The notes: a model not told the origin generated them from the sequence alone. A stretch of 64,000 nt of DNA from Pseudomonas rhizophila (GCF_003033885.1 NZ_CP024081.1:4176-68175), one strand, 5' to 3'. Numbered from the stretch's first letter, positions 17,401-25,531 are shown. A program made the numbers and translations.

Positions 17401-20400
17401 AATCTGATCATCCTGGCCAATACCGGTGTGGCGGACGCGGCCGGTAACACCGGCAGCGGCACCACCAGCTCCAACAACTATGCAGTCGACACCCAGCGAC
17501 CCACCGCTAGCATCGTTGTGGCCGACACCGCGCTGAGCGTTGGCGAAACATCCCTGGTGACCATCACCTTCAACGAAGCGGTAACAGGCTTTACCGCCGC
17601 CGACCTGACGGTCGCCAACGGTACGATCACCGGCCTGAGCAGTGGCGACGGCGGCATCACCTGGACCGGCACGTTGACACCAAGCGCTAGCGTCAGCGAC
17701 ACCAGCAACCTCATCACCCTGGATAACACTGGTGTGGCGGATGCGGCGGGCAACGTCGGTACGGGCACCACTGATTCGAACAACTACGCCATCGACACCG
17801 CGCGTCCGACCGCGACCATCGTGGTCGCCGACTCGACCCTTGGCGTCGGCGAAACCTCGCTGGTGACAATTACCTTCAGCGAGGCGGTGACCGGTTTCAC
17901 CCTGGCCGACCTTACCGTTGCCAACGGCAGCCTGAGCGGGCTGAGCACCAGCGATAACATCACCTACACCGCGACTTTCACGCCGAGCGCGGGCGTCAGC
18001 GATAGCACCAACCTGGTCACGCTCAATAACACGGGCGTGGTGGACGGCGCGGGCAACACCGGCAGCGGCACCACCGATTCGAACAACTACGCCGTCGACA
18101 CCCTGCGTCCGACCGCCACCATCGTGGTCGCCGATACGGCGCTGAGCGTCGGCGAAACCTCGCTGGTGACCATTACCTTCAGCGAGGCGGTCAGCGGGTT
18201 CGACAATTCGGACCTGAGCGTCGCCAACGGTACGCTGAGTGCGGTCAGCAGCAGTGATGGCGGCCTTACCTGGACCGCCACCTTCACTCCGGCCCTCGGC
18301 GTCACCGACACCTCCAACGTCATCACCCTGAACAACACCGGGGTCAGTGACGCGGCGGGTAACTCCGGCACCGGCACTACCAACTCCAACAATTACCAGG
18401 TCGACACCAACGTACCGACGGCGACCATCGTGATTGCCGATACCACCCTGAGCATCGGCGAGACGTCATTGGTCACCGTGACCTTCAACTCGGCGGTCAG
18501 CGGGTTCGACAATTCGGACCTGACCGTCAGCAACGGCACGCTCAGCACCATGAGCAGCACCGACGGCGGCGTCACCTGGACGGCCACCTTCACGCCGAGC
18601 GCCAGTATTTCCGACACCAGCAACGTGATCACGTTGGACAATACCGGCCTGATCAATGGCGCGGGCAACGCCGGTGTCGGTACTACCGACTCCAACAACT
18701 ACACCGTCGACACGGTGCGCCCAACGGCGACTATCGTCGTGGCCGACACCGCCATTGCCGCCGGCGAGACCTCGCTGGTAACCATCACCTTCAGCGAGGC
18801 GGTGACCGCGTTCACCAGTGCCGACCTGACGGTTGCCAACGGCGTGATTTCCGGCCTGAGCAGCAGCGACGGCGGCATCACCTGGACCGCGACCTTCACG
18901 CCGACCGCTGGCGTCACCGACACCAGCAACGTCATTTCGCTCAATAGCGGCGGTATCGTCGACCTGGCGGGCAACGTCAACGTCGGCACGACCGACTCCA
19001 ATAACTACAGCATCGACAGCCAGCGTCCGACCGCGACCATTGTGCTGAGCGACTCTGCGCTGAGACCGGGCGAAACCGCTCAAGTGACCATTACCTTCAG
19101 CGAGGCGGTGACCGGCTTCACCAACGCCGACCTGAGCGTGGCAAATGGCACATTGAGCGCGGTGAGCAGCAGCGACGGCGGCTTGACCTGGACCGCCACT
19201 TTCACGCCGGACCTGGGCGTGACCGACGCCACCAACCTGATCGTGCTGGACAATACCGGTGTGAGCGATGCGGCGGGCAATACCGGAACAGGCACCACCA
19301 ACTCGGCCAATTATGCCGTGGAGACGCGGGTGCCAACGGCCACCGTCGTGGTGGCTGATAACGCCCTCAGCGTGGGGGAAACCTCGTTGGTGACCATCAC
19401 CTTCTCGGAGGCCGTCAGCGGTTTTGACAATGCCGACCTGAGCGTGAGCAACGGCACACTGAGCAACGTCTCGTCCACCGACGGCGGCGTGACCTGGACA
19501 GCCACGTTCACCCCGACGAGCAATATCACCGATACCAGCAACCTGATCAGCCTGGACACCAGCGGTGTGGTCAACGTGTCGGGCAACAACGGTGTCGGCG
19601 TGGTGAACTCCAACAACTACGCCATCGACACGGTTCGCCCCGGCGCCACCATCACAGTGGGCGACACCAGCCTGGGCATCGGCCAGAGCACTACTGTGAC
19701 CATCAGCTTCACCGAGGCAGTGTCCGGTTTTGACTTGTCGGATCTCAGCGTCGCCAATGGTGTGTTGTCCAACCTCACCAGCAGTGACGGCGGCCTGACC
19801 TGGACGGCGACCCTGACGCCTACCGCGGGCGTCAACGATGCCACCAACCTGATCCTGCTCGACGCCAGCAATGTGCAGGACCTGGCCGGCAACGCCGGCG
19901 TGGGCATCGCGATTTCCAGCAACTACGCACTCGACGCCACCCGGCCGACGGCCACCATCGTGGTCGCCGACCCGAACCTGACGGCGGGCGAGACGACTCT
20001 GGTGACGTTCACCTTCAGCGAACCGGTGACTGATTTCGATCTGTCAGACCTCAGCGTCACCAACGGTGAACTGACCAACCTGACCACCAGCGACGGCGGT
20101 AGGACCTGGACGGCAACGTTCACGCCCACGGTGAACCTCACGGACCCGAGCAACTTCATCGCTCTGGACACCAGTAACGTCAGCGACCTGACAGGCAACG
20201 CCGGAGCAAGCGTGGCGGTGTCCAACAATTACGCCATCGACACCGTGGTGGCCAACGATGTGAAGCCACCGCCGGAGTTCCTGACGTCCGACCCTGTCAC
20301 GGTCGTGCCGCCCTCCGAGGTGCCGTTGCAGCCGATTGTCTTTACGCCGCCAACCGGTGACCTCGGCTCGCCGCTGGGCTTTCCACCGCTGTTTGAACAA

Positions 20401-20787
20401 CGCGACGTGGGCGGCGGCATTCGGCCGATCGGCGACATTTTCATCAACCGTGGTGCACTGGCGCCGAGCTATATCGCCCAGGTATTCAGCTCCGACGCTG
20501 CGGGCGATGGCTCCGGCCAGGGCTTCCTGGGCTTCGGGGGTGGCGATGGCGGGGTGTTCGGCAGCAGCACGATCGCCGGTCTGTTCAGCCAGGATGCCGG
20601 TTCCGATGGTGAATCGCTGGACGCCTTCGACAGCCAGTCGATGCAGGGCGGTGATGGGTCTCAAGGGGTATTCGGCGCACCAACCCTGGGCCAGCAACTT
20701 CAACAACTCAAAGACACCGAGCAGCGTCAGGTCGACAGCCTGGCAATGGCATTGCAACAGGTCGGCATGAGCCAGGCGCAGGCCTGA
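14476..20787 (+). CDS. Giant LEPR-XLL / DUF4347 surface protein with 13 Ig-like repeats
   Basis: 2103 residues. I choose ATG 14476 because AGGTGA lies just upstream; GTG 14467 is an alternative. Residues 20-36 have MSLEPRMLFDGA, the LEPR-XLL motif. About 83-235 match DUF4347 (VVFVDSRVKD; VQIIAHGNAGDLWLG; DILIYGCYTAEGDRGLSLV; LGGDWDLEIATG). About 240-575 is a parallel-beta-helix-like stretch with very Gly-rich loops. About 595-1925 are 13 tandem Ig-like repeats of 102 residues each (PTATIVVADTALSVGETSLV ... SNNYAIDT). The C-terminus is Gly/Gln-rich without RTX nonapeptides. No ordinary Sec signal peptide is seen, so export through the neighbouring adaptor/M50/TolC apparatus is inferred. Likely an adhesin. 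Confidence 0.85.
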   Translation: MWWSKGKSRVTEGAQALASPMIMSLEPRMLFDGAVAATVADAAQADAQPTADAAKTPAADQASDSHAPQGQTDATQAAVPGKAVVFVDSRVKDSASLLEGVAPGTQVVQLDATKDGLQQIADYLDTHQGISSVQIIAHGNAGDLWLGSSYLSADNVEARSEVLAQIGQDMNAGGDILIYGCYTAEGDRGLSLVNSLAQLTGRDVAASIDRTGLGGDWDLEIATGNIESANVLSATAMSEYQWGLATWTATNNLNSGIGSLRAALDSAQNGDIVTFNAGMTVALTQVLVVDSNVTIDGDLNNDNVADVTLDGQYRTQIINVTAGTTATLDGLVITRGMVAGNGGNGGDDALVSKGGGIYNAGTLTLRNVTVTANAASGGGGGGGVTPQYAGGGGGGGGAITGGTGGKGGDTLNATGSNGSAGQGGAGGGFFNMGGRGGSSTGGAGGSAYPGYSTGSAGGTAVSGGLSIGGGGGGDGYNDIGGAGGGAVGGIYNDTGATLRIIGNSVISNNVGAGGGGGGGGAGGGYNHTGGAGGVGVGAIWNKGSILITAANFAALAGNVGGSGVGGTSAGTAGVSPASVANVYGDGGTINTNYVPDETPPTATVVVANTNLNSGGTSLVTITFSEAVTGLTAADLTVQNGTIGTLTSGDGGITWTGTLTAASNIADTTNIITLNNTGVADLAGNAGVGTTDSNNYVVNDTVAPTASIVVSDTALRVGETSLVTITFSEAVSGFTAADLTVANGSISGLSSSDGGITWTATFTPDAAITDTSNLIVLNNTGVADLNGNAGVGTTNSNNYAIDTLRPTATIVVSDTALRVGETSVVTITFNEAVSGFTTADLTVANGSVTGLSSSDGGITWTGTLTPSASISDTTNLITLNNTGIADLSGNVGTGTTDSNNYAIDTLRPTATIVVADTALNIGETSLVTITFSEAVTGFTLADLTVANGSLSGLSSSDGGITWTATLTPSASISDATNLIILANTGVADAAGNTGSGTTSSNNYAVDTQRPTASIVVADTALSVGETSLVTITFNEAVTGFTAADLTVANGTITGLSSGDGGITWTGTLTPSASVSDTSNLITLDNTGVADAAGNVGTGTTDSNNYAIDTARPTATIVVADSTLGVGETSLVTITFSEAVTGFTLADLTVANGSLSGLSTSDNITYTATFTPSAGVSDSTNLVTLNNTGVVDGAGNTGSGTTDSNNYAVDTLRPTATIVVADTALSVGETSLVTITFSEAVSGFDNSDLSVANGTLSAVSSSDGGLTWTATFTPALGVTDTSNVITLNNTGVSDAAGNSGTGTTNSNNYQVDTNVPTATIVIADTTLSIGETSLVTVTFNSAVSGFDNSDLTVSNGTLSTMSSTDGGVTWTATFTPSASISDTSNVITLDNTGLINGAGNAGVGTTDSNNYTVDTVRPTATIVVADTAIAAGETSLVTITFSEAVTAFTSADLTVANGVISGLSSSDGGITWTATFTPTAGVTDTSNVISLNSGGIVDLAGNVNVGTTDSNNYSIDSQRPTATIVLSDSALRPGETAQVTITFSEAVTGFTNADLSVANGTLSAVSSSDGGLTWTATFTPDLGVTDATNLIVLDNTGVSDAAGNTGTGTTNSANYAVETRVPTATVVVADNALSVGETSLVTITFSEAVSGFDNADLSVSNGTLSNVSSTDGGVTWTATFTPTSNITDTSNLISLDTSGVVNVSGNNGVGVVNSNNYAIDTVRPGATITVGDTSLGIGQSTTVTISFTEAVSGFDLSDLSVANGVLSNLTSSDGGLTWTATLTPTAGVNDATNLILLDASNVQDLAGNAGVGIAISSNYALDATRPTATIVVADPNLTAGETTLVTFTFSEPVTDFDLSDLSVTNGELTNLTTSDGGRTWTATFTPTVNLTDPSNFIALDTSNVSDLTGNAGASVAVSNNYAIDTVVANDVKPPPEFLTSDPVTVVPPSEVPLQPIVFTPPTGDLGSPLGFPPLFEQRDVGGGIRPIGDIFINRGALAPSYIAQVFSSDAAGDGSGQGFLGFGGGDGGVFGSSTIAGLFSQDAGSDGESLDAFDSQSMQGGDGSQGVFGAPTLGQQLQQLKDTEQRQVDSLAMALQQVGMSQAQA
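16258..20240 (+). repeat. Thirteen 306-bp coding repeats
   Basis: In-frame tandem units of 306 bp encode the Ig-like domains of the giant protein. Each begins near RPTATIVV and ends near SNNYAIDT. The middle units are the most alike; the first and the last two are most diverged, as expected from repeat exchange in the centre. Confidence 0.9.
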
Positions 20788-20827
20788 ACAACTAAAAAAA
20801 TTGGGGCAGCAAGGGGCAATCCAGGGA

Positions 20828-22339
20828 ATGAATAGAAGTCAGAAGTTATTCGCAATGAGTGTGCTGGCGTTGACGGTCAGCGGATGTGCGGTCACCAGCG
20901 AGCCGATCGAGCGTAGCGTCAGCGAACAGCGCGCCCGGACCGACCTGCAGAATATGTACAAGGATCAGGAGCCCCTCAGCGGCCCGCTGACCCTGCACCA
21001 GGCCATGGCCCGTGCGGTGAAGTACAACCTTGAAGGCCGTTTGAAGATCATGGAAGAAGCCCTGGCCAAGCGTCAGCTGGACCTGGCCAGTTTCGACATG
21101 CTGCCGCGCATGGCCCTGGACGCCGGCTACGTGGGCCGCAACAACGTCAGCGCTTCCAGCAGCCAGAGTGTGGAAACCGGTACCCAGTCTCTGGAACCGT
21201 CGACCTCCCAGGACCGCGATCGCGAAGTAGCCGACCTGACCATGGTCTGGAACGTGCTCGATTTCGGCGTGAGTTACATCAGCGCCAAGCAGGCCGGGGA
21301 CCAGCGGCTGATCGTGCAGGAGCGTCGGCGCAAAGTCATCAACACCATCGTCCAGGATGTGCGTTCGGCTTACTGGCGAGCCATGGCCGCCGAGCGCCTG
21401 CTCAAGCAGATCGACAGCCTGATGGTCCGAGTCGATACGGCCCGCGGCAACAGTCAGAGCATGAGCGAGCAACGCATTGGCGACCCAGTGCAGGCACTGG
21501 GTTACCAGCGTTCGCTGATCCAGGCCACCCGCCAGCTCGAAGAGCAGCGCCGGGCGTTGTCCCTGGCCAAGACGGAACTGGCGACGCTGATCAACCTGCC
21601 CCTGGGCACCGAGCTGACCTTGGCCACCCAGGATGAGTACGTCATCCCGGAACTCAAGGTCGACCTCGCGCGCCTGGAACAGGAAGCCCTGACCAGTCGC
21701 CCGGAACTGCGCGAGCAGGACTACCAGACGCGCATTACCGCCGCTGAAACCCGCAAGGCCATGCTGCGCCTGTTACCTGGGCTGGAGTTCTCCGCTGGGG
21801 GGCATTACGACAGCAACTCGTTCCTGGTGGAGCAGGGCTGGGCTGACTATGGCGTGAAGGTCACCTGGAATCTGTTCAACGTGATCTCCGCCCCGGCGGC
21901 CATCAACGTGGCCAAGGCCGGTGAAGAGGTCGCGGCGGCGCGGCGCCAGGCGATGTCGATCGCCGTGCTGGCGCAGCTGTACGTGGCCAATGCCAATTAC
22001 CGCGAGGCGCTGCGCCAGTTCAAGACCAGCCAGCAGCTGTCGGAGATCGATGGGCAGATCGTGGGTCAACTGCGCAACCGCCATCAGGCCGCCGGCTTGG
22101 GTGAGCTGGACCTGATCCAGGGCGAACTCAATACGCTGCAGGCTGACTTGCGGCGGGATCTGGCCTATGCCGACCTGCGCAACGCCTATGGCCAGATCTT
22201 TGCCAGCGCTGGCCTCGACCCGTTGCCCGATGAAGTGCAATCGACCCAAGTGCAGTCCATTGCCACGGCGTTGGCCAACCGCGAAGCGGCGTGGGCCCAG
22301 GGCGATATCGCGGTGCCGACCGCGGCGGTGACCCAGTAA
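20828..22339 (+). CDS. TolC-family outer-membrane lipoprotein
   Basis: 503 residues from the ATG at 20828; the upstream GTG at 20801 only adds nine residues before the signal sequence. MNRSQKLFAMSVLALTVSGC is a lipoprotein signal with the lipobox Cys at 20. Two OEP repeats follow: LTLHQAMARAVKYNLEGRLK with LDLASFDMLPRMALDAGYVGR, and TRITAAETRKAMLRLLPGLEFSAGG with the long helices to about 470. It begins 40 bases after the giant gene and is probably co-transcribed. In this locus it is the only outer-membrane channel, so it is the natural partner of the adaptors at 7568-11761 rather than LapE. Confidence 0.87.
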   Translation: MNRSQKLFAMSVLALTVSGCAVTSEPIERSVSEQRARTDLQNMYKDQEPLSGPLTLHQAMARAVKYNLEGRLKIMEEALAKRQLDLASFDMLPRMALDAGYVGRNNVSASSSQSVETGTQSLEPSTSQDRDREVADLTMVWNVLDFGVSYISAKQAGDQRLIVQERRRKVINTIVQDVRSAYWRAMAAERLLKQIDSLMVRVDTARGNSQSMSEQRIGDPVQALGYQRSLIQATRQLEEQRRALSLAKTELATLINLPLGTELTLATQDEYVIPELKVDLARLEQEALTSRPELREQDYQTRITAAETRKAMLRLLPGLEFSAGGHYDSNSFLVEQGWADYGVKVTWNLFNVISAPAAINVAKAGEEVAAARRQAMSIAVLAQLYVANANYREALRQFKTSQQLSEIDGQIVGQLRNRHQAAGLGELDLIQGELNTLQADLRRDLAYADLRNAYGQIFASAGLDPLPDEVQSTQVQSIATALANREAAWAQGDIAVPTAAVTQ

Positions 22340-22351
22340 CAGGCCGTACGC

Positions 22352-23137
22352 ATGGTGCGCCCGGCGTTTTCCCGGCTGCCGGTAACGGTGAACCTGCCTT
22401 TGCTGTTGCAGGCACTGGCAGCCGTTGAGGACGATCATTGGCAAGGCCACTTCAACAGCGCGTACTACAGTGGTGACTGGAGTGGCGTGGCGCTGATTTC
22501 GGCGGTCGATGCCTTGACCCCGTTGTCTCCCGGGCGCGGTCAGCCCGTGCAGCGCGCGCTCTGGTCAGAGGATGACCGGTGGCACGAGGCGTTGCGCGAC
22601 TGGCCGTTGGAGATCGTCTCGGCCCGCTTGCTGCGACTCGGTCCCGGCGGGTGTATCCACGAGCATCGCGATTATGACCTGGGTGGCGCGAACGCCGATC
22701 TGCGCCTGCATGTGCCGCTGCTCAGCCCGTCTGGCGTGGATTTCTGGCTGGATGGGCAACGCATTCCGATGACGGCGGGCGAATGCTGGTTTCTTGATCT
22801 GTCGCTGCCTCATCGCGTCGATAACCACAGCAGTCAGCCGCGGATTCATCTGGTGCTCGATTGCCGCCCCAGCCCATGGCTGCAACGGCAGGTCGCCGCC
22901 GGGCTGCTCAGCACACCGGCAATCGTGGCTGAGCGAAGTGATCTGGTGTGCTTTGAGCAGCTCGTTGAAACCGACCCTCACCTTGCCCGGACTTTGCAGA
23001 GCCTGCATGACGTAGACGCTTTCATTGAGTGCGCAATCGCGATGGCTGCCGCACGCGATTTACACGTTACCCGGGAGCAATTGCAGGCGACCATGCGCAA
23101 CGGTCGCCGGCAGTGGAGTGATCAGTGGAAGGCCTGA
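22352..23137 (+). CDS. Aspartyl/asparaginyl beta-hydroxylase-type 2OG-Fe(II) oxygenase
   Basis: 261 residues. The double-stranded beta-helix iron site is visible: His105 and Asp107 in IHEHRDYDL and the distal His154 in LPHRVDNHS, with Arg166 in QPRIHLVLD placed to bind 2-oxoglutarate. RLLRLGPGGCIHEHRD is characteristic of the Asp/Asn hydroxylase family (PF05118). It has no signal peptide, so it would act in the cytoplasm before export. It starts 12 bases after the TolC-type gene and overlaps the second sulfotransferase by 13 bases, tying it to the exporter operon. A peptide substrate, perhaps the Asp/Asn-rich Ig repeats, is plausible but unproven. Confidence 0.82.
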   Translation: MVRPAFSRLPVTVNLPLLLQALAAVEDDHWQGHFNSAYYSGDWSGVALISAVDALTPLSPGRGQPVQRALWSEDDRWHEALRDWPLEIVSARLLRLGPGGCIHEHRDYDLGGANADLRLHVPLLSPSGVDFWLDGQRIPMTAGECWFLDLSLPHRVDNHSSQPRIHLVLDCRPSPWLQRQVAAGLLSTPAIVAERSDLVCFEQLVETDPHLARTLQSLHDVDAFIECAIAMAAARDLHVTREQLQATMRNGRRQWSDQWKA

Positions 23138-24081
23138 ACCTGGACGGCTGGCTGCCGATCCGCGTGTGGCAAGCGGCGGGGCAGTGGCGGGTTGACTGGT
23201 GCTGGTTCGGGGAGGAGCGATTGTCGCAACCGTTCTTCGGCGACGCGGTGGAACACGCCCTGCGGTTGCCCTTCAATCAGGCGTTCCGCCGCCAGACAGC
23301 CTTGAGCGCCCTGGACCAGTGGAGACAACAAAGCCCAGGCCTGCCCCCGAGTGCATTTATTTTCCATGCCTCCCGCTGTGGCTCGACATTGATCAGCCAG
23401 ATGCTGGCGCAACTGGACGACCACATCGTCATTTCAGAACCGCCGCCTCTGGATACTCTGCTGCGCAGCGATATGGTGCACGCTGACCGCTGCGTGGCAC
23501 TCAGGGGGCTGATGTCGGCCTATGGGCAGCGCCGCCGAGGCGTGGAACAGCGGCTGGTGATCAAGCTTGACGCCTGGAACATCGGTGAACTGGCGCTGCT
23601 GCGCGAATGTTTTCCCGACACGCCTTGGTTGTTCGTGTACCGCGACCCTTTGGAAATCGCCGTTTCCCATTGGCGTCGTCCCGGCATGCACATGGTGCCG
23701 GGGATGATCGGGACAAGCGTGTTGGACGACGGATTGCCCTTCGGCGGCCAGGAAGATTTCATCGCGCGCCGGCTGGGGCGGTTGTTGCAGGCGGGGTTGG
23801 AGCACTGCCATGAGTTTGCCGGGCTGGCGGTTAATTACGCTGAGTTGCCTGATGCGATGGCAGGGCGGCTGGCGGTGTTTTTCGGGCTGAATGACGCCCA
23901 GCGCCGGCAAGTGTTTGCCATGACGGGGCAGCATGCCAAGCAGCCGGGGCAGGCGTTTGCCGGTGATAGCGAGGACAAGCGTCGGGAGGCTTCGTCACGG
24001 CTGCGCGATCAGGTGATGCATTGGGCGCAGGGGTCCTATGAGGCGCTCGAAACCTGGCGCGTTGGCCGGCATCAATGTTGA
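23125..24081 (+). CDS. Sulfotransferase-family protein 2
   Basis: 318 residues from a GTG that overlaps the hydroxylase end by 13 bases. The PAPS site is FHASRCGSTLISQML (80-94) and the 3'-phosphate region is WLFVYRDPLEIAVSHWRRP (about 169-187). A 75-residue N-terminal extension (MEGLNLDGWLPIRVW...) precedes the catalytic domain. It is quite different in sequence from the sulfotransferase at 13578, so the two probably have different acceptors. It is the last gene of the cluster; a REP array follows. Confidence 0.78.
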   Translation: MEGLNLDGWLPIRVWQAAGQWRVDWCWFGEERLSQPFFGDAVEHALRLPFNQAFRRQTALSALDQWRQQSPGLPPSAFIFHASRCGSTLISQMLAQLDDHIVISEPPPLDTLLRSDMVHADRCVALRGLMSAYGQRRRGVEQRLVIKLDAWNIGELALLRECFPDTPWLFVYRDPLEIAVSHWRRPGMHMVPGMIGTSVLDDGLPFGGQEDFIARRLGRLLQAGLEHCHEFAGLAVNYAELPDAMAGRLAVFFGLNDAQRRQVFAMTGQHAKQPGQAFAGDSEDKRREASSRLRDQVMHWAQGSYEALETWRVGRHQC

Positions 24082-24095
24082 CTGACCCTGCGCAA

Positions 24096-24808
24096 TCGCG
24101 AGCAGGCTCGCTCCCACATTTGTTTTGTGCTGGTTTGAGTATCCGCGACTACCCTCAATCCCCTGTGGGAGCAAAGCTTGCTCGCGAGGCGGCCTGACAG
24201 CCGGCCTGGCTCTCCCGGTTGTACGTCGATCAAACTGTGGGAGCGAGCTTGCTCGCGAAGGCGGCCTGACAGCCGACCTGGCTCTCTCGGTTGTACGTCG
24301 ATCAAACTGTGGGAGCGAGCCTGCTCGCGATGGCGGCCTGATAGCCGGCCAGGATTTGGTTGACTGGGTACATATCCGTTGCTGCGGTAGCGGCTGCTGG
24401 CGGTTCCGCCCTTACGGCGGGTCACTTTTGGCAAACGCCCCAAAAGTAACCAAAAGGTCTTGCCCCACCACTCGGTGCCTCGCCTAGGCTCGGCATGCCC
24501 GAACGCAGGCATTGCTCCGTGGGCCCGCCGCGAAGGGCCATCCATGGCCCAGCGCGGCTATCCCGGCATCCATGCCGGGATGCCCACTCCACAATACCTG
24601 CGTTCGGCCAGCGTGGTTAACGGGGCCCCTAGATCAAAAGCCGAAACGAGGCGGCCTGACAGCCGGCCTGGCTTTAGCGGGTGTACACCCATCAGACTTG
24701 TTTGAGCAGGACCTGTGGGAGCAAAGCTTGCTCGCGAGGCGGCCTTATAGCCGATCTGGCTCTTGCGGGTGTACTCCAATCCAATTGTGGGAGCGAGCCT
24801 GCTCGCGA
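24096..24808. repeat. Composite REP array
   Basis: Six REP cores are found at 24096-24118, 24164-24187, 24236-24257, 24308-24330, 24714-24737 and 24786-24808. All but the first are in one orientation and are joined by a second motif, GCGGCCTGACAGCCGGCCTG, with a period near 72 bp. The array is interrupted at about 24360-24640 by a different repeat. No gene is credible in this stretch. Confidence 0.85.
24375..24640. repeat. Non-coding dispersed repeat of Pseudomonas type
   Basis: This block includes TTACGGCGGGTCACTTTTGG, CCAAAAGTAACCAAAAGGTC and the palindrome ATCCCGGCATCCATGCCGGGAT. I recall similar blocks scattered in Pseudomonas genomes, where they give spurious ORFs. It sits in the middle of the REP array. 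Classification is from memory and should be checked by a genome self-search. Confidence 0.5.
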
Positions 24809-24841
24809 TGGCGTCGGCACCGTTTGCATCAAAGCAAAGCT

Positions 24842-25085
24842 CTACCCCTTGGCCCCAGGCGCCGCCATTTCTTTTGTTTCCAGATGGTCCAACGCCCGTT
24901 CAACCAACAACTGAACCCCATCGGCCATGCGGCTGATCGCCAGGGCTACGCAGCGGCGTGAGTCATCGACATCGTCAGCCAGGTCGGCGGCGATGGTGCT
25001 GATGGACAGCAGGTCTTCGGAGGCATTGGCGAGCAGGGTTTCGGTGTCAATGTGGGGGATTCGGTGAAGGCTTGACCATATTCAT
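24842..25085 (-). pseudogene. Frameshifted DUF3077/DUF6124-type small protein gene
   Basis: From the ATG at 25085 the frame reads MNMVKPSPNPPH and stops. In the +1 frame the coding continues as HIDTETLLANASEDLL ... SRRCVALAISRMADGVQLLV ... GAKG to a TAG at 24842-24844. These two halves match the start (KPTPNPP) and body (DTETLLAHASESL) of the DUF3077/DUF6124 proteins common in Pseudomonas. Removing one C from the CCCCC run near 25047-25051 would restore an 80-residue protein. It is a decayed gene, a sequencing slip, or less likely a frameshifting site. Function of the family is unknown. Confidence 0.65.
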
Positions 25086-25109
25086 GTACCAGAGTTGGGG
25101 TTGGCATCC

Positions 25110-25320
25110 TTTCTCTTGCATTCGAAGAGGCGGCAACTGTGCGTAGGTGTGCAAGACCGGTCCGGTACCGCCGGCAGACCCGAAGGTCTCCCACGCACAA
25201 TCGCCATAACGGACGCGAGCATAAAAAATGCTCGGTCAATAGCTATAACCGATTGGGTACCAGTCCGGACTTGCACGTCCGTATCACCGTTTTTGCGATG
25301 ACGGACAAAGGTTAGCGGCG
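25110..25320 (-). promoter_or_regulatory. Candidate structured RNA leader upstream of the DUF3077-type gene
   Basis: Read on the minus strand, a closing stem GTGCGTGGG (25198-25190) pairs with CCTACGCAC (25147-25139). Inside is a UUCG tetraloop hairpin AGACC-TTCG-GGTCT (25189-25176). Further upstream are the hairpins GAGCAT/ATGCTC and GGAC/GTCC. This is far more pairing than the local sequence needs for coding. The open frames over it (25082-25276 minus, 25095-25301 plus) are probably incidental. Confidence 0.5.
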
Positions 25321-25531
25321 CTCGGAAGCACTGCCTAGTTCATGAACAGCCCGGTGTTTTGAAGGAAATCTCCGAGGAACCTGAGAGGAAACGAAAAACG
25401 TGAAAAGTTGACTTGGCAGTCATCATGCGAGAAAACTCATCCATCTCCCGTTAAAGCGATCCGATGATGGCGTTCCGCTGTGGAATCGCTAAACTGCTCC
25501 CGCCATTCATCTTTTTTACGAGGCCGTGCCC

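Noticed and set aside
16251..20447. A ladder of 101-102 residue ORFs on the minus strand
   Set aside because: They repeat every 306 bp because they are the antisense frame of the Ig-like repeats; no ribosome sites.
14476..20787. RTX adhesin
   Set aside because: No GGXGXDXXX nonapeptides; the Gly-rich part is poly-Gly loops near the N-terminal half.
24096..24808. Possible CRISPR array
   Set aside because: Period is irregular, repeat cores are REP palindromes, spacers are alike, and no cas genes are present.
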